NCBI GenBank assembly: GCA_934085595.1
Contig: CAKOHK010000001.1
Span: 1 to 64,000 of the forward strand
DNA length: 64,000 bases
Origin: an uncultured Bacilli bacterium
Lineage (GTDB): Bacteria; Bacillota_I; Bacilli_A; RF39; UBA660
Reading direction: 5' to 3'
How positions within the stretch are numbered: the stretch's first letter is position 1; each line of letters starts with the position of its first letter. The notes under the pieces were generated by a model, which saw only the letters and a list, made by a program, of their open reading frames with translations, ran no database searches and was not told the DNA's origin. Both the position numbers and the translations under genes were made by a program. Positions 54,185 through 63,334 of this stretch are shown one piece after another.

Positions 54185-55272
54185 AAATACCATATATCTT
54201 TTCCATCTTTAAATACTTGTTTGATAATGCCACCTATAATACACTCATCCCCATCATATATTACACATGCTTGTCCTGGAGTTACAGCCTTAACATCTTT
54301 ATATTTAACTTTTAAATGATTATCATCTATATATTCAATACTAACAGGCACATCTTCACTTCTATATCTAAACTTAGCACTAGCATTTACTGGTCTTTCA
54401 TCAGTTAAAAAGTTTAAATCTTCAATTATAGCTTCATCAGATAAAAGATATTTTGAATCTTCACCATAAGCAACATATAAAACATTCTTTTTAGAATCTT
54501 TACCACAAACATAATGTCTTTTTTGATCTCCAGATAATCCAACATTTCTTCTTTGTCCTATAGTATAGTTCATAAGCCCATTATGTTCTCCTACTTTCTT
54601 AAGAGTATCTACATCAATTATATCTCCTTTTTGCCCTTTTAAATAATTAGAAACAAACTGTTGATAGTGTCTTTCTCCTATAAAACATATTCCAGTAGAA
54701 TCTTTCTTATCATAAACTGGTATAAAATTATCTTCAGCAATTTTTCTAACTTCACTTTTAGTTAAATCTCCAACTGGAAATAATACATTTTCAAGTTGTT
54801 TTCTAGATACTTGTGATAAGAAATAAGTCTGATCTTTATTAGAATCAATTCCTCTTAATAGTTTACCATCTTTTATTCTAGCATAATGTCCGGTTGCTAT
54901 CATATCAGCCCCTAGTTTCTCAGCTTCCTTCTTAAATCTATCAAACTTTATATATTTATTACACATTATATCTGGATTAGGTGTTCTACCTTTTTCAAGT
55001 TCATTTAAAAAATATTTAAAAACATCATCCCAATATTCTTTTATAAAATCTACTCTATATAAAGGTATTGATAATTCATCACATACTTTTTTAGCATCCA
55101 TATAATCCATTTCTTGTGGACATATACCATCTGTTATTCCTTCTTTATCATTATTAATATTAGAATCCCAGTTTTTCATAAATAAACCTACAACTTCATA
55201 ACCTTGCTTTTTAAGTAAATAAGCTGATACTGCTGAATCAACTCCACCACTCATTCCAACTACTACTTTCAT
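54178..55272 (-). CDS. mnmA: tRNA-uridine 2-sulfurtransferase
   Basis: 364 residues. PP-loop GMSGGVDSAVSAYLLKKQGY at the N-terminus, GLFMKNWDS, catalytic Cys in PDIMCNKYIKF (about 101) and in GICFIGER (about 197), and the C-terminal GQACVIYDGDECIIGGGI-like beta barrel. Makes s2U34 of Lys, Glu and Gln tRNAs; tRNA-Lys and tRNA-Gln genes are in this window. GGAGTAGT site. Confidence 0.96.
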   Translation of the reverse strand: MKVVVGMSGGVDSAVSAYLLKKQGYEVVGLFMKNWDSNINNDKEGITDGICPQEMDYMDAKKVCDELSIPLYRVDFIKEYWDDVFKYFLNELEKGRTPNPDIMCNKYIKFDRFKKEAEKLGADMIATGHYARIKDGKLLRGIDSNKDQTYFLSQVSRKQLENVLFPVGDLTKSEVRKIAEDNFIPVYDKKDSTGICFIGERHYQQFVSNYLKGQKGDIIDVDTLKKVGEHNGLMNYTIGQRRNVGLSGDQKRHYVCGKDSKKNVLYVAYGEDSKYLLSDEAIIEDLNFLTDERPVNASAKFRYRSEDVPVSIEYIDDNHLKVKYKDVKAVTPGQACVIYDGDECIIGGIIKQVFKDGKDIWYLK

Positions 55273-55299
55273 ATGTACTACTCCTTTTCTTCTCTATAA

Positions 55300-55884
55300 T
55301 TATACTACAAGTTTAACTATAAAGGAAATAAAAAATATCTCAAGAATACTTAATATTATAAGTAATAAAGATAATATTAAATATATAAGTACATAATTCT
55401 TAATATATTTCTTTAAAGAAATCATTTTTTCACTCTTAAGTAACTTATAAGTCCTAATACTTTGATTAATAGCATAATAACTTACAAATAAAAGCAATAT
55501 ATTTATTATAGCTGATGGAAACACGTATAAAAGCGATAATATAAAGCCTTTAAATCCATATGCATAAATTATACCTATTACATCAAAAGAAAGTATTATT
55601 CCCTTATAAACTACTATAAACGGCACTATAAATGAAGCTAAACATAATAACCCAAGTATCCATATTATACTAATAACTTTTAAATTATTAGATACATGTA
55701 AAAATATAGTATTAGGATATTTAATACTACCAAGTTTAATATTATCAATTAAAGATATAATATTATCTTTAACAATAAACTTATCAGACTTATTTAATAT
55801 AAAAAACGATATTATTCCAAGAATTATACCAATCAAAAAAACATAAAACAACATTTTAAATATTTTTGTTTTTATTATTTTCAT
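55300..55884 (-). CDS. spoIIM: SpoIIM-family membrane protein
   Basis: 194 residues from the ATG at 55884, or 206 from a TTG at 55920; neither has a ribosome binding site, and a TATCAT lies five bases before the ATG. Five predicted helices. The pattern VISIIWILGLLCLASFIVPF, VVYKGIILSFDVIGIIYAYG, then FVSYYAINQS is that of SpoIIM (stage II sporulation protein M), which in Bacillus acts with SpoIID/P in engulfment; the family also occurs in non-spore-formers. Confidence 0.75.
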   Translation of the reverse strand: MKIIKTKIFKMLFYVFLIGIILGIISFFILNKSDKFIVKDNIISLIDNIKLGSIKYPNTIFLHVSNNLKVISIIWILGLLCLASFIVPFIVVYKGIILSFDVIGIIYAYGFKGFILSLLYVFPSAIINILLLFVSYYAINQSIRTYKLLKSEKMISLKKYIKNYVLIYLILSLLLIILSILEIFFISFIVKLVV

Positions 55885-55949
55885 ATTAAATGATATGATT
55901 AAATATTGCTTTTTATTCAAAATATTATATAATTAATATTGAGGTTTTT

Positions 55950-56063
55950 ATGGCAAAAAAGAAAACTAAAAATCTAGGTAGAAAAATAGTTGTATGGGTA
56001 ATGCTTGTGGCTATGGTACTTAGTTTATTCACTACTGTTTTCTACGGATTATTTACAAATTAA
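55950..56063 (+). CDS. DUF4044 small membrane protein
   Basis: 37 residues: a basic MAKKKTKNLGRKI, then one membrane helix VVWVMLVAMVLSLFTTVFYG and a short end. This is the composition and layout of the DUF4044 family of Bacillota. TTGAGG upstream. Divergent from spoIIM. Confidence 0.72.
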   Translation: MAKKKTKNLGRKIVVWVMLVAMVLSLFTTVFYGLFTN

Positions 56064-56088
56064 AAGGTAACTTATTAGTTACTTTTTA
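56062..56088 (+). terminator. Terminator after the DUF4044 gene
   Basis: AAAAGGTAACT pairs with AGTTACTTTTT (one G-U) around TATT. Confidence 0.78.
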
Positions 56089-56196
56089 ATTTTATCTATA
56101 ATTTTATTATTAATTTCTTTTATTTTTTTAATTATTATCATTACTTCACCTACTATATTATATTATTAAATCCGTATATGAATTATTATATTTTAT

Positions 56197-57420
56197 CTAA
56201 TTTATTTTACTTAATACTTCTCCATTCTTAAGAGTTATATTATTTTTTTCAAGTAACTTAGATACACTTACAACTTCATAATTCATATCATTAAGTATAG
56301 GTATTATTTCACGAACAGCATCTACAGTTGATTTAACGCTATCATGCATTAATATAATACTTCCATCCTCCACATTTTTAATTATATTATCTATAGTTTT
56401 ATCTTTATCACCATGTTTCCAATCTTTAGTATCTACACTCCATAATATAATCGGATATGCTGAATATGATAATACTTTCTTATTATATTTTCCATAAGGT
56501 GGTCTTATATATTTTAAATTATCTTTAGTTATACTATTATATATTATAGATGAACTATTTATTTCGCTTAATAAAGAACTTGTCTTTAATGTAGTTAAAT
56601 CTTTATGAGAATATGAATGAGTTCCAACTTCACTATTAGATAAATATATTTTCTTAACTATTCTTTCATTATTCATCATATTTTTTCCAATTTCAAAAAA
56701 CGTAGCGCTACTTCCATTACTCTCTAATATATCAAGTATTTCACTAGTATATAAACTAGGTCCATCATCAAATGTAAATGCTACATATTTAATTTTAGAT
56801 ATATCTTTAAAAACCATTTTACTTTCAAGATTAATCTTAATAAAAGGCTTTTCTTTAGTATCTATATTATTAAAATAAACAAGTAAAGTATTATTTTTAA
56901 AAATATAAGTAAAATCATTTATATTACTTTTCTCAACTTTTTTACTTATATCATCATCATATTTATTATTTACTTCTTTTACAATTTCACTTTCAAGTTC
57001 TTCTTTATTTATTAAATCAGTTATTTTAATTTTTTCTTTTTTATTTATATCAATTAGTATATTATGATTCTTTATATTTGATAAACTATTATCTATATAA
57101 AATACTATATTTACATAGTTATCAAAATTATTAATCTCATAGTTTATATTAAGTTTCTTATTATTTGAGTTAGTTAATTTATATTTTTTCACATAATCAA
57201 ATACATAAGATTTAACTATCTTATTAACTTTATCATCTTTAAAATAAGGGTAATATACTATAGTATTTTGTTTCTTATCTATTATAGATGTCTTTTTATG
57301 ACTTGAATACATCTTAATATTATATTTACCACTATAATTATTTATAACTATGCTAATAACTCCAAATAATATTATTAATGTAATTATATATAGTAATATC
57401 ATTTTACGTTTCGATTTCAT
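56197..57420 (-). CDS. PdaC-like polysaccharide deacetylase
   Basis: 407 residues. N-terminal anchor (MILLYIITLIILFGVISIVI), a RsiV/DUF3298-like outer domain (about 35-205), and a NodB deacetylase: TFDDGPS with the metal Asp, THSYSHKDL with the HxxxH, RPPYGKYN, WSVDTKDW and LMHDS. The architecture equals Bacillus subtilis PdaC, which deacetylates peptidoglycan MurNAc or chitin oligomers. All catalytic residues are present. Confidence 0.88.
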   Translation of the reverse strand: MKSKRKMILLYIITLIILFGVISIVINNYSGKYNIKMYSSHKKTSIIDKKQNTIVYYPYFKDDKVNKIVKSYVFDYVKKYKLTNSNNKKLNINYEINNFDNYVNIVFYIDNSLSNIKNHNILIDINKKEKIKITDLINKEELESEIVKEVNNKYDDDISKKVEKSNINDFTYIFKNNTLLVYFNNIDTKEKPFIKINLESKMVFKDISKIKYVAFTFDDGPSLYTSEILDILESNGSSATFFEIGKNMMNNERIVKKIYLSNSEVGTHSYSHKDLTTLKTSSLLSEINSSSIIYNSITKDNLKYIRPPYGKYNKKVLSYSAYPIILWSVDTKDWKHGDKDKTIDNIIKNVEDGSIILMHDSVKSTVDAVREIIPILNDMNYEVVSVSKLLEKNNITLKNGEVLSKIN

Positions 57421-57551
57421 AAATACTCCTATATATTATATTGTCATTAAATAGTAGTTTTTACTCATTTTTTAAAAAATATTTGAAAATATTTAAAAAA
57501 CATATTGATTTTATTATTTTATTATGCTAATATTAAGTAGTCGTTAGTCAT

Positions 57552-57628
57552 GGACCTTTAGCTCAATTGGTTAGAGCATCCGGCTCATAACCGGGCGGTT
57601 GTAGGTTCGAGTCCTACAAGGTCCACCA
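57552..57628 (+). tRNA. tRNA with CAT anticodon (Ile2 favoured over elongator Met)
   Basis: Cloverleaf GGACCTT ... AAGGTCC with A discriminator and encoded CCA; anticodon loop CTCATAA gives CAT. The GGACCTTTAGCTCA body resembles the Bacillus tRNA-Ile(CAU) that TilS modifies to lysidine, but Met cannot be excluded by eye. Confidence 0.9.
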
Positions 57629-57646
57629 CTAATATTTTTAATTGAT

Positions 57647-57731
57647 GCAGGTGTGGCGAAATTGGCAGACGCACTAGACTTAGGATCTAGCGGAGAAATC
57701 CATGGGGGTTCAAGTCCCTTCACCTGCACCA
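57647..57731 (+). tRNA. tRNA-Leu (TAG)
   Basis: GCAGGTG/CACCTGC acceptor, anticodon loop CTTAGGA giving TAG, long variable arm (CGGAGAAATCCATG), T-loop GGTTCAAGTCC, encoded CCA. 18 bp after the CAT tRNA, so co-transcribed. Confidence 0.96.
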
Positions 57732-57741
57732 AATTGATATG

Positions 57742-57768
57742 AAACTAGAATTATTGTCTAGTTTTTTT
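57742..57768 (+). terminator. Terminator of the two-tRNA operon
   Basis: AAACTAGA pairs with TCTAGTTT, followed by TTTT. Confidence 0.82.
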
Positions 57769-57832
57769 GTATAGAAAAAATTATAAATATGATAAAATAT
57801 ACATTGAAAGTTTGTTTTTTAGGAGGATATTA

Positions 57833-58561
57833 ATGAACTATATATTATTTCATATTCCACATTCGTCTTTAAAAATACCAAAACAATATTGGAATATATG
57901 TATAAAAGATAAACAATATATAAAATCAATAAACATATTTTTAAGTGATTATTTAACCAATAAATTAATTCCAAGCAAGTGTCATAAATTAATTTTTAAA
58001 TATTCAAGATTATTTTGTGATGTAGAAAAATATAAAGATGATTCAAAAGAAGCTATGTCAAAAAAAGGAATGGGAGTAATTTATACGAAAGATTGCGATA
58101 ACACTATTACTATTCCAAACAAAAAGTATAAAAGAAAAATTATAAAGTCATATTATGATAAACATCACAAAAAATTAGATAAATCAGTTACTAACTTACT
58201 AAAAAAATACAATAGATGTATTATTATAGATTTTCATAGTTTTTCAGATGAGATGGTAAAAAAATTATTTAATATAACAAATACACCAGATATATGTATA
58301 GGTATTGATAATACTTATGTTGATGAAAAATTAACTAATTTTACATTTGAACATTTTAAAAACTATGGTTATTCAGTTAAGTTAAATCATCCATATAAAG
58401 GAACTATAATCCCAAATAAATATTTTAACAAGAAAGAAAACGGATTATCATCAATTATGTTAGAAATAAATAAACGAATATATTTAAATAATAAAAATGA
58501 TTTTTATAAACTTAAAGAGTGTATAGATGATTATTACAATATAATTCAAAAAGAATTATAG
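57833..58561 (+). CDS. N-formylglutamate amidohydrolase-like protein
   Basis: 242 residues from the ATG at 57833 with a perfect AGGAGG site; the frame is open farther 5' but without a start signal. Motifs of the FGase family: FHIPHSSLKIP, LFCDVEKYKDD, MSKKGMGVIYT, YYDKHHKKLD, IIIDFHSFSDE, PDICIGIDN, HPYKGTIIP and SSIMLEINKRIYL. A zinc hydrolase of formyl or acyl amino acids; the true substrate is unknown. Confidence 0.85.
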   Translation: MNYILFHIPHSSLKIPKQYWNICIKDKQYIKSINIFLSDYLTNKLIPSKCHKLIFKYSRLFCDVEKYKDDSKEAMSKKGMGVIYTKDCDNTITIPNKKYKRKIIKSYYDKHHKKLDKSVTNLLKKYNRCIIIDFHSFSDEMVKKLFNITNTPDICIGIDNTYVDEKLTNFTFEHFKNYGYSVKLNHPYKGTIIPNKYFNKKENGLSSIMLEINKRIYLNNKNDFYKLKECIDDYYNIIQKEL

Positions 58562-58646
58562 ATGCCTATCTCATTCACATATATGCCCCATTTTTACTAC
58601 CTTTCTACTGAAAATATCCGTTTCACAATTTCTGATATAAATATTA

Positions 58647-58675
58647 TTGAAAAAGCCAAAAATATATATTAAAAT
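58647..58675 (+). promoter_or_regulatory. Promoter of the gene at 58698
   Basis: TTGAAA (58647-58652), 17 nt, TAAAAT (58670-58675). Confidence 0.5.
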
Positions 58676-58697
58676 AAGTAAACGAAAGGAGGGTTTT

Positions 58698-59285
58698 ATG
58701 GTTATACTATTAGGAATTACTTTAGAACTTGCTACAGTTATAGGATCAATAATACTACCTATAAATGCAACAACTGATGCATTATTAGATATAGCAAACA
58801 AAGGCTATAAAATAAATAAAAAAGCATACGATGAAACTCAAAAGAAAATAGATGAAAAAAAGAAAGAAGTTACTACACCTAAACGTGTATTAAATGTAGC
58901 TTTATTACTTATGCCAGGTATTAACCTTATAAGAGCTGGAAGAAATTATCTTAAAATTAAAAAGTCAATTTTAAATGATGCAGAGCTTGAAAAAATTGCT
59001 ATACCTATGACTGATAAAGAAAAAGAAGAATATGCAAATCTTGAAAAGAAAATAGATAAGTTAGCATATATAGGTAAAATGTGTTTAACAGATAGTTCTG
59101 AAGAAATTATAGATGAAGAAGAAAAAGAACCAATTACAGGAGAAACTATTACTACTGATGCAGACAATAAGGTGCAAGCAAATATAATGCAATCTAACGA
59201 AATTGTTATGCCTCAAGCAACTGAAGAGACTACTATGGAAGAAGGTCCAAGGCTAACAATGACAATGAATACTAAAAAGAAATAA
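58698..59285 (+). CDS. Hypothetical protein with N-terminal hydrophobic segment
   Basis: 195 residues from the ATG with AAAGGAGGG just upstream. Hydrophobic start (VILLGITLELATVIGSIILP), a second hydrophobic stretch (VLNVALLLMPGINLIRAG), Lys/Glu-rich helices and an acidic, Thr/Met-rich tail (about 130-195). No family recognised. Confidence 0.65.
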   Translation: MVILLGITLELATVIGSIILPINATTDALLDIANKGYKINKKAYDETQKKIDEKKKEVTTPKRVLNVALLLMPGINLIRAGRNYLKIKKSILNDAELEKIAIPMTDKEKEEYANLEKKIDKLAYIGKMCLTDSSEEIIDEEEKEPITGETITTDADNKVQANIMQSNEIVMPQATEETTMEEGPRLTMTMNTKKK

Positions 59286-59293
59286 TTAAAATT

Positions 59294-59323
59294 ATGCGTT
59301 TCAAAAAAGAAACGTATTTTTTT
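59294..59323 (+). terminator. Terminator after the gene at 58698
   Basis: ATGCGTTTC (59294-59302) pairs with GAAACGTAT (59309-59317, one G-U), then six or more T. Confidence 0.83.
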
Positions 59324-59449
59324 AACTTCAAATGCTCTTCCCTACTTTAAAAAATTTAAAAAAACAAATTATAGTGTTTTTTCAAAAAACTATGTTATAA
59401 TTGACTTAAGGATAAAAGATAAAAAGGAAAATACTAATTAGGAGGAAAA

Positions 59450-60652
59450 ATGGAAAAGTCAAAAATTAAAGTTGGTATTTTGCCTAACCAATTTTTAAAG
59501 TCAGATGGAACATTCGACAAAGATGAGGCAATTAAATTATCAGGAAAAATCGCAGGTGTATGTTATGATCAAGAAGGATTTTCACACTTAGTAAATGAAC
59601 CTGAAGAAAAAACAATTAAAAGAATAAATAGAACATTAAACGATGGGCATCATAGTGTTTATGATCACATTACGATAAACTTTAATTTACAAAACATACC
59701 CAAAATCTTAGCAATGGTATTAAATAATGAACACCAATATACAACAAGTGAAAAATCAGGAAGATATACATCAATCAAAAGAAAAAGCGATGGAATTATA
59801 ACTGAAAACGAAGAAAAATTATATAATAAATGGGTAGATATATTTAAAGCAAAAATTAAATCAGAATATCCAGGCGTTTATAGTGATTTTAAAATACGTA
59901 CACTAGCGCAAGAAAATGCAAGATACTTAGTCACAGTATTCGCACCAGCAGAAATGATTTACTCTACTTCACTAAGACAAATTAATTATATAGTTTCATG
60001 GATGATGGAATATATCAAAAATGCAGATATGAATAACACATTCGAAAAAAAACTATCTATTTCTATGCAAGAATTAATAGACGCTCTTGAAAAATTAAAT
60101 GTATTAGAGGAAAGACTTCAAACAAATGAAAAACATAGAAGTTTATCACTATTCGGCAAAGACTTAGATAAAAAAGAAGAACATTTTGGAGATGTTTATT
60201 GTACACTATATAAAGGCTCATTTACACAACTAGCGCAAGCTCAAAGACATAGAACAATAGATTACCAAATGCAAATGCAAGATGAAAAAGAATATTTTAT
60301 ACCACCAATAATTATGGATGATCAAGTATTAGTAGAAGAATGGCTAAATGATATGCAAACAGTTAAAGATGTAACACCACAAGGCGAACTTATAAAAATT
60401 AATGAAATCGGAAAGTATGAAGACTTTATTTTGAAATGTAAAGAAAGATTATGTTCAGCAGCACAACTTGAAACAATGATGCAAACAAGAAATACATTAT
60501 TAAAATATAAAAAAGCATTAGAAGAAGCAAATAGTCCACTTAAAGAAGACATAGAAAAATATACTCATGGAGCTAGATGCACTTTCCCAGACTTTGATTG
60601 TTCTTCAAAATGTAATTTTAAAGATGGAATAATGTTAACTAGAAAAATATAA
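59450..60652 (+). CDS. thyX: ThyX-like flavin-dependent thymidylate synthase homologue, two tandem modules
   Basis: 400 residues, about twice a normal ThyX. Module 1 has DGHHSVYDHITINFNLQNIP and EHQYTTSEKSGRYTS, aligning with the ThyX signature RHRxxSxNExSxRY but with the RHR lost, then ARYLVTVFAPAEMIYSTSLR. Module 2 (about 240 on) has LAQAQRHRTIDYQMQ with RHR kept but the rest lost. A C-terminal CTFPDFDCSSKC cluster is unusual. Since ThyX active sites form between subunits, the two halves might complement each other. Whether it makes dTMP is uncertain. AGGAGG site. Confidence 0.7.
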   Translation: MEKSKIKVGILPNQFLKSDGTFDKDEAIKLSGKIAGVCYDQEGFSHLVNEPEEKTIKRINRTLNDGHHSVYDHITINFNLQNIPKILAMVLNNEHQYTTSEKSGRYTSIKRKSDGIITENEEKLYNKWVDIFKAKIKSEYPGVYSDFKIRTLAQENARYLVTVFAPAEMIYSTSLRQINYIVSWMMEYIKNADMNNTFEKKLSISMQELIDALEKLNVLEERLQTNEKHRSLSLFGKDLDKKEEHFGDVYCTLYKGSFTQLAQAQRHRTIDYQMQMQDEKEYFIPPIIMDDQVLVEEWLNDMQTVKDVTPQGELIKINEIGKYEDFILKCKERLCSAAQLETMMQTRNTLLKYKKALEEANSPLKEDIEKYTHGARCTFPDFDCSSKCNFKDGIMLTRKI

Positions 60653-60762
60653 TATACTAGAAGGCATATTATATATTCCCTATTTTTAAAAAAATTAAAC
60701 AAAATTACTAAAAACTCTTTATTTTTAAAAATAATGTGCTATAATTAAATAGCACTAGCAAT

Positions 60763-60838
60763 GGACCGTTAGCTCAGTTGGTAGAGCAATCGACTCTTAA
60801 TCGATGGGTCTAGGGTTCGAGTCCCTAACGGTCCACCA
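60763..60838 (+). tRNA. tRNA-Lys (CTT)
   Basis: GGACCGT/ACGGTCC acceptor, anticodon loop CTCTTAA giving CTT, T-loop GGTTCGAGTCC, encoded CCA. Confidence 0.95.
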
Positions 60839-60850
60839 AATAAGTAATTT

Positions 60851-60869
60851 AGCCTTTTTTAGGCTTTTT
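60851..60869 (+). terminator. Terminator of tRNA-Lys
   Basis: AGCCT pairs with AGGCT around five T, then TTTT. Confidence 0.72.
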
Positions 60870-60912
60870 ATTTTCCAAAATATATGATAAAATTAATTAA
60901 GGAGAAAAAATT

Positions 60913-62214
60913 ATGAAATATTTTTTTATAGGCATTAAAGGTTCAGGAATGAGTGCTCTTGCGCAAGTTCTATACGGACTTGGTTACAAAGTAACTGGTA
61001 GTGACAAATCAGAACATTTCTTTACAGAGAATGCCTTACTAGAAAAAGGAATAAAGATTCATAGGTTTAATAAGAACAATATTAAAAAACGTATGATAGT
61101 AATTAAGGGTAATGCTTTTGGTGATGACCATGAAGAAGTAGTTCGTGCAAAAGAACTTGGCCTTAAAATATATACATACCAAGAAATGATCGCAGAACTT
61201 ACAAATAATACTAAATTAATTGCTATATCAGGGTGTCATGGTAAAACAACTACTACAACTATGATGAGTAAAGTATTTGAAAATGCAGGTATAAACTATC
61301 TAATTGGTGATGGCAGTGGATATGCAGATCCTAAAAACAAGTATTTCGCTCTAGAGGCATGTGAATGGAAAAGACACTTTTTAGAATATAGTCCATACTA
61401 TGCAGTAGTTACAAATATAGAATTAGACCATACAGACTACTATAAAGATTTAGATGATGTTATCGATGCATTTAATTCATTTGTAAATAAAGCAAGATAC
61501 GCTGTTGTTATGTGTGGTGATGATGAAAATGTAAGAAAATTAAAACCAAAGAAAAAAACATTATACTATGGATTTAAAACAACAAATGATGTGTATATAA
61601 AAGATATTGAAATATATAATGGCAAAACATATGCAAGTGTATATATAGATGGAATATATTTTGATAACTATGTCTTCCCTTTTGTAGGAGATCACTTATT
61701 ACTTAATGCTCTTGCAGTTATTACAGTTTGTTACTTAGAGCACATACCTCAAGATGAAATTAGAAATCAAATACCAATGATAGAGCATGCTAAACGTAGA
61801 TTTATAGAAGAAAAAGCAGGAGATAACATAATAATAGACGATTATGCACATCACCCTACTGAAGTTAGAGTAACAATCGAAGCCGCACGTAAAAAATATC
61901 CAGGTAAACAAATAATAGCAATATTTAAAGCACATACTAAATCACGTGTAAAAGCATTCTCACAAGAGTTTGCAGATGCATTAAACCTAGCAGACAAATG
62001 CTATGTTATGGATATTGGTGAAGATAGAAAAGAAACTGGATACGATGATGTTACTTGCTATGATATAATTAATAAAACACGTAATGGTGAAAAGATTACA
62101 AACATGGGAGCAAGAAAATTACTTAAATATCATGATAGTGTACTAGTATTTATGAGTAGTAAAGATATATATATTCTTGAAGAAAAATATAAAAAGATGG
62201 TTAAATACTATTAA
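60913..62214 (+). CDS. murC: UDP-N-acetylmuramate-L-alanine ligase
   Basis: 433 residues. N-domain FFIGIKGSGMSALAQVLYGL and GYKVTGSDKSE; central ATP site ISGCHGKTTTTTMM (about 115); EACEWKRHFLEYSP, NIELDHTDYY; C-terminal IIDDYAHHPTEV and IAIFKAHTKSR. Adds L-Ala to UDP-MurNAc in peptidoglycan synthesis. AAGGAG site. Slightly shorter than Bacillus MurC, all motifs present. Confidence 0.95.
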   Translation: MKYFFIGIKGSGMSALAQVLYGLGYKVTGSDKSEHFFTENALLEKGIKIHRFNKNNIKKRMIVIKGNAFGDDHEEVVRAKELGLKIYTYQEMIAELTNNTKLIAISGCHGKTTTTTMMSKVFENAGINYLIGDGSGYADPKNKYFALEACEWKRHFLEYSPYYAVVTNIELDHTDYYKDLDDVIDAFNSFVNKARYAVVMCGDDENVRKLKPKKKTLYYGFKTTNDVYIKDIEIYNGKTYASVYIDGIYFDNYVFPFVGDHLLLNALAVITVCYLEHIPQDEIRNQIPMIEHAKRRFIEEKAGDNIIIDDYAHHPTEVRVTIEAARKKYPGKQIIAIFKAHTKSRVKAFSQEFADALNLADKCYVMDIGEDRKETGYDDVTCYDIINKTRNGEKITNMGARKLLKYHDSVLVFMSSKDIYILEEKYKKMVKYY

Positions 62215-62225
62215 TCATCTTTTTA
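62192..62225 (+). terminator. Terminator of murC
   Basis: AAAAAGATGGTT pairs with AATCATCTTTTT (one G-U); includes the stop codon. Confidence 0.78.
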
Positions 62226-62246
62226 AATACATAAAATTTAACAAAG

Positions 62247-62266
62247 AAAAAAGGAACTATTCCTTT
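62247..62266 (-). terminator. Terminator of the gene at 62257
   Basis: Minus strand AAAGGAA/TTCCTTT around TAG, then TTTCTTTG; overlaps the stop region. Confidence 0.6.
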
Positions 62267-62682
62267 CCTTCTAACTTACATAATAAATCAATTTTAAACA
62301 TTTCTTTTTGAGCATTAGCTTTAGAAATCATAATACCTTTATAAGCAGTTAATTCACTCTTATGACCATCAAGTAATATTTCTTTAGGTTCTAAATTATT
62401 AAGCATAACTACTCTACCATCTTTATATACAGTATAATTAAGTTTAACTTCTCCATACACTTTAACAAATAATGAATCAGTTGGTAATCTTAAATCATAA
62501 GTTTCAGTTTGTTCATGTTTATTAATTGAAACTAATTCTCCAACAAAATTACCACTTCTAAGTTTAGGATAGAAATCAAACATTAATCTTTTATAAGCTA
62601 CCATGTTATATTTTTTAAGACTTCTTTCTAACTTCTTAAAATTATTTTCATCCATATAATCTAAAATATATCTATTATTCAT
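62257..62682 (-). CDS. Hypothetical protein
   Basis: 141 residues, soluble; helical N-part (MDENNFKKLERSLKKYNMVA), then beta-rich (FVGELVSINKHEQTETYDLR, LFVKVYGEVKLNYTVYKDGR). No family recognised. A GAGGGGGTT run precedes the ATG. Convergent with murC. Confidence 0.65.
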   Translation of the reverse strand: MNNRYILDYMDENNFKKLERSLKKYNMVAYKRLMFDFYPKLRSGNFVGELVSINKHEQTETYDLRLPTDSLFVKVYGEVKLNYTVYKDGRVVMLNNLEPKEILLDGHKSELTAYKGIMISKANAQKEMFKIDLLCKLEGKE

Positions 62683-62862
62683 ATCATCAAAACCCCCTCA
62701 ATGATTTGTGTATACATTATAGCATGTTTTAAGGCATTTGTCAAGCGCCTAATATATTTGGTATAGATATTTATATAACTATAGTATTTTAATGTAAAAT
62801 AGCCATATAAAAATAGATTTTTAATAAATAATAATTTATAATAATATTGAAAGAAGGAAATA

Positions 62863-63165
62863 ATGAATAACAATTTTAATAATTTAGGAAATACTTTTAG
62901 TAATAATTATGGAGGAAACAATTCTTTTAATCAAAGTTCTAATATTAATAGAATTAATAACGGATTTAATAGAAATAACAATTTTAACGAAAACAAATTT
63001 AGTAAAGATCACTATGGTTTTACTAGTTCAAATAATAAAGCAAATGAAGTAAACTCTTCTAGTGAAACAGAACTTAGATATACTAGTTTAGATGGAAGAA
63101 AATGGGAAAACTATGATAGTATGGTAAGAGCTAACATGGAAATATATAATAAGGAAAATAAATAA
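62863..63165 (+). CDS. Asn-rich low-complexity protein
   Basis: 100 residues; the first 60 are mostly Asn, Phe, Ser and Gly (NNNFNNLGNTFSNNYGGNNS), the rest is charged (ELRYTSLDGRKWENYDSMVR). GAAAGAAGGAAAT precedes the ATG. No family; likely intrinsically disordered. Confidence 0.6.
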   Translation: MNNNFNNLGNTFSNNYGGNNSFNQSSNINRINNGFNRNNNFNENKFSKDHYGFTSSNNKANEVNSSSETELRYTSLDGRKWENYDSMVRANMEIYNKENK

Positions 63166-63195
63166 TTTATACTCTTAAAGCACCATTTTTATAAT

Positions 63196-63219
63196 TAAAA
63201 AGCCCTATAAAATAGAGCT
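63196..63219 (-). terminator. Terminator of tRNA-Gln
   Basis: Minus strand AGC-CTAT-TTT-ATAG-GCT with single bulged bases, followed by TTTTTAATT. Confidence 0.7.
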
Positions 63220-63230
63220 AATTTTTATAT

Positions 63231-63306
63231 TGGTTGCCCTAGTAGGATTCGAACCTACGCATAATGGAGTCAGAGTCCACCGCCTTACCACTTGGCCACA
63301 GGGCAA
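63231..63306 (-). tRNA. tRNA-Gln (CTG)
   Basis: TTGCCCT/AGGGCAA acceptor, anticodon loop CTCTGAC giving CTG, T-loop GGTTCGAATCC, encoded CCA, minus strand. Confidence 0.92.
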
Positions 63307-63334
63307 TGTAATAATATTATAACACATTATAATA

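Noticed and set aside
57552..57628. Initiator tRNA-fMet
   Set aside because: The first pair is G-C and the anticodon stem lacks the three G-C pairs of initiators.
62679..62873. Minus-strand ORF of 64 codons
   Set aside because: Overlaps the promoter regions of two divergent genes, no ribosome binding site, A+T-driven composition.
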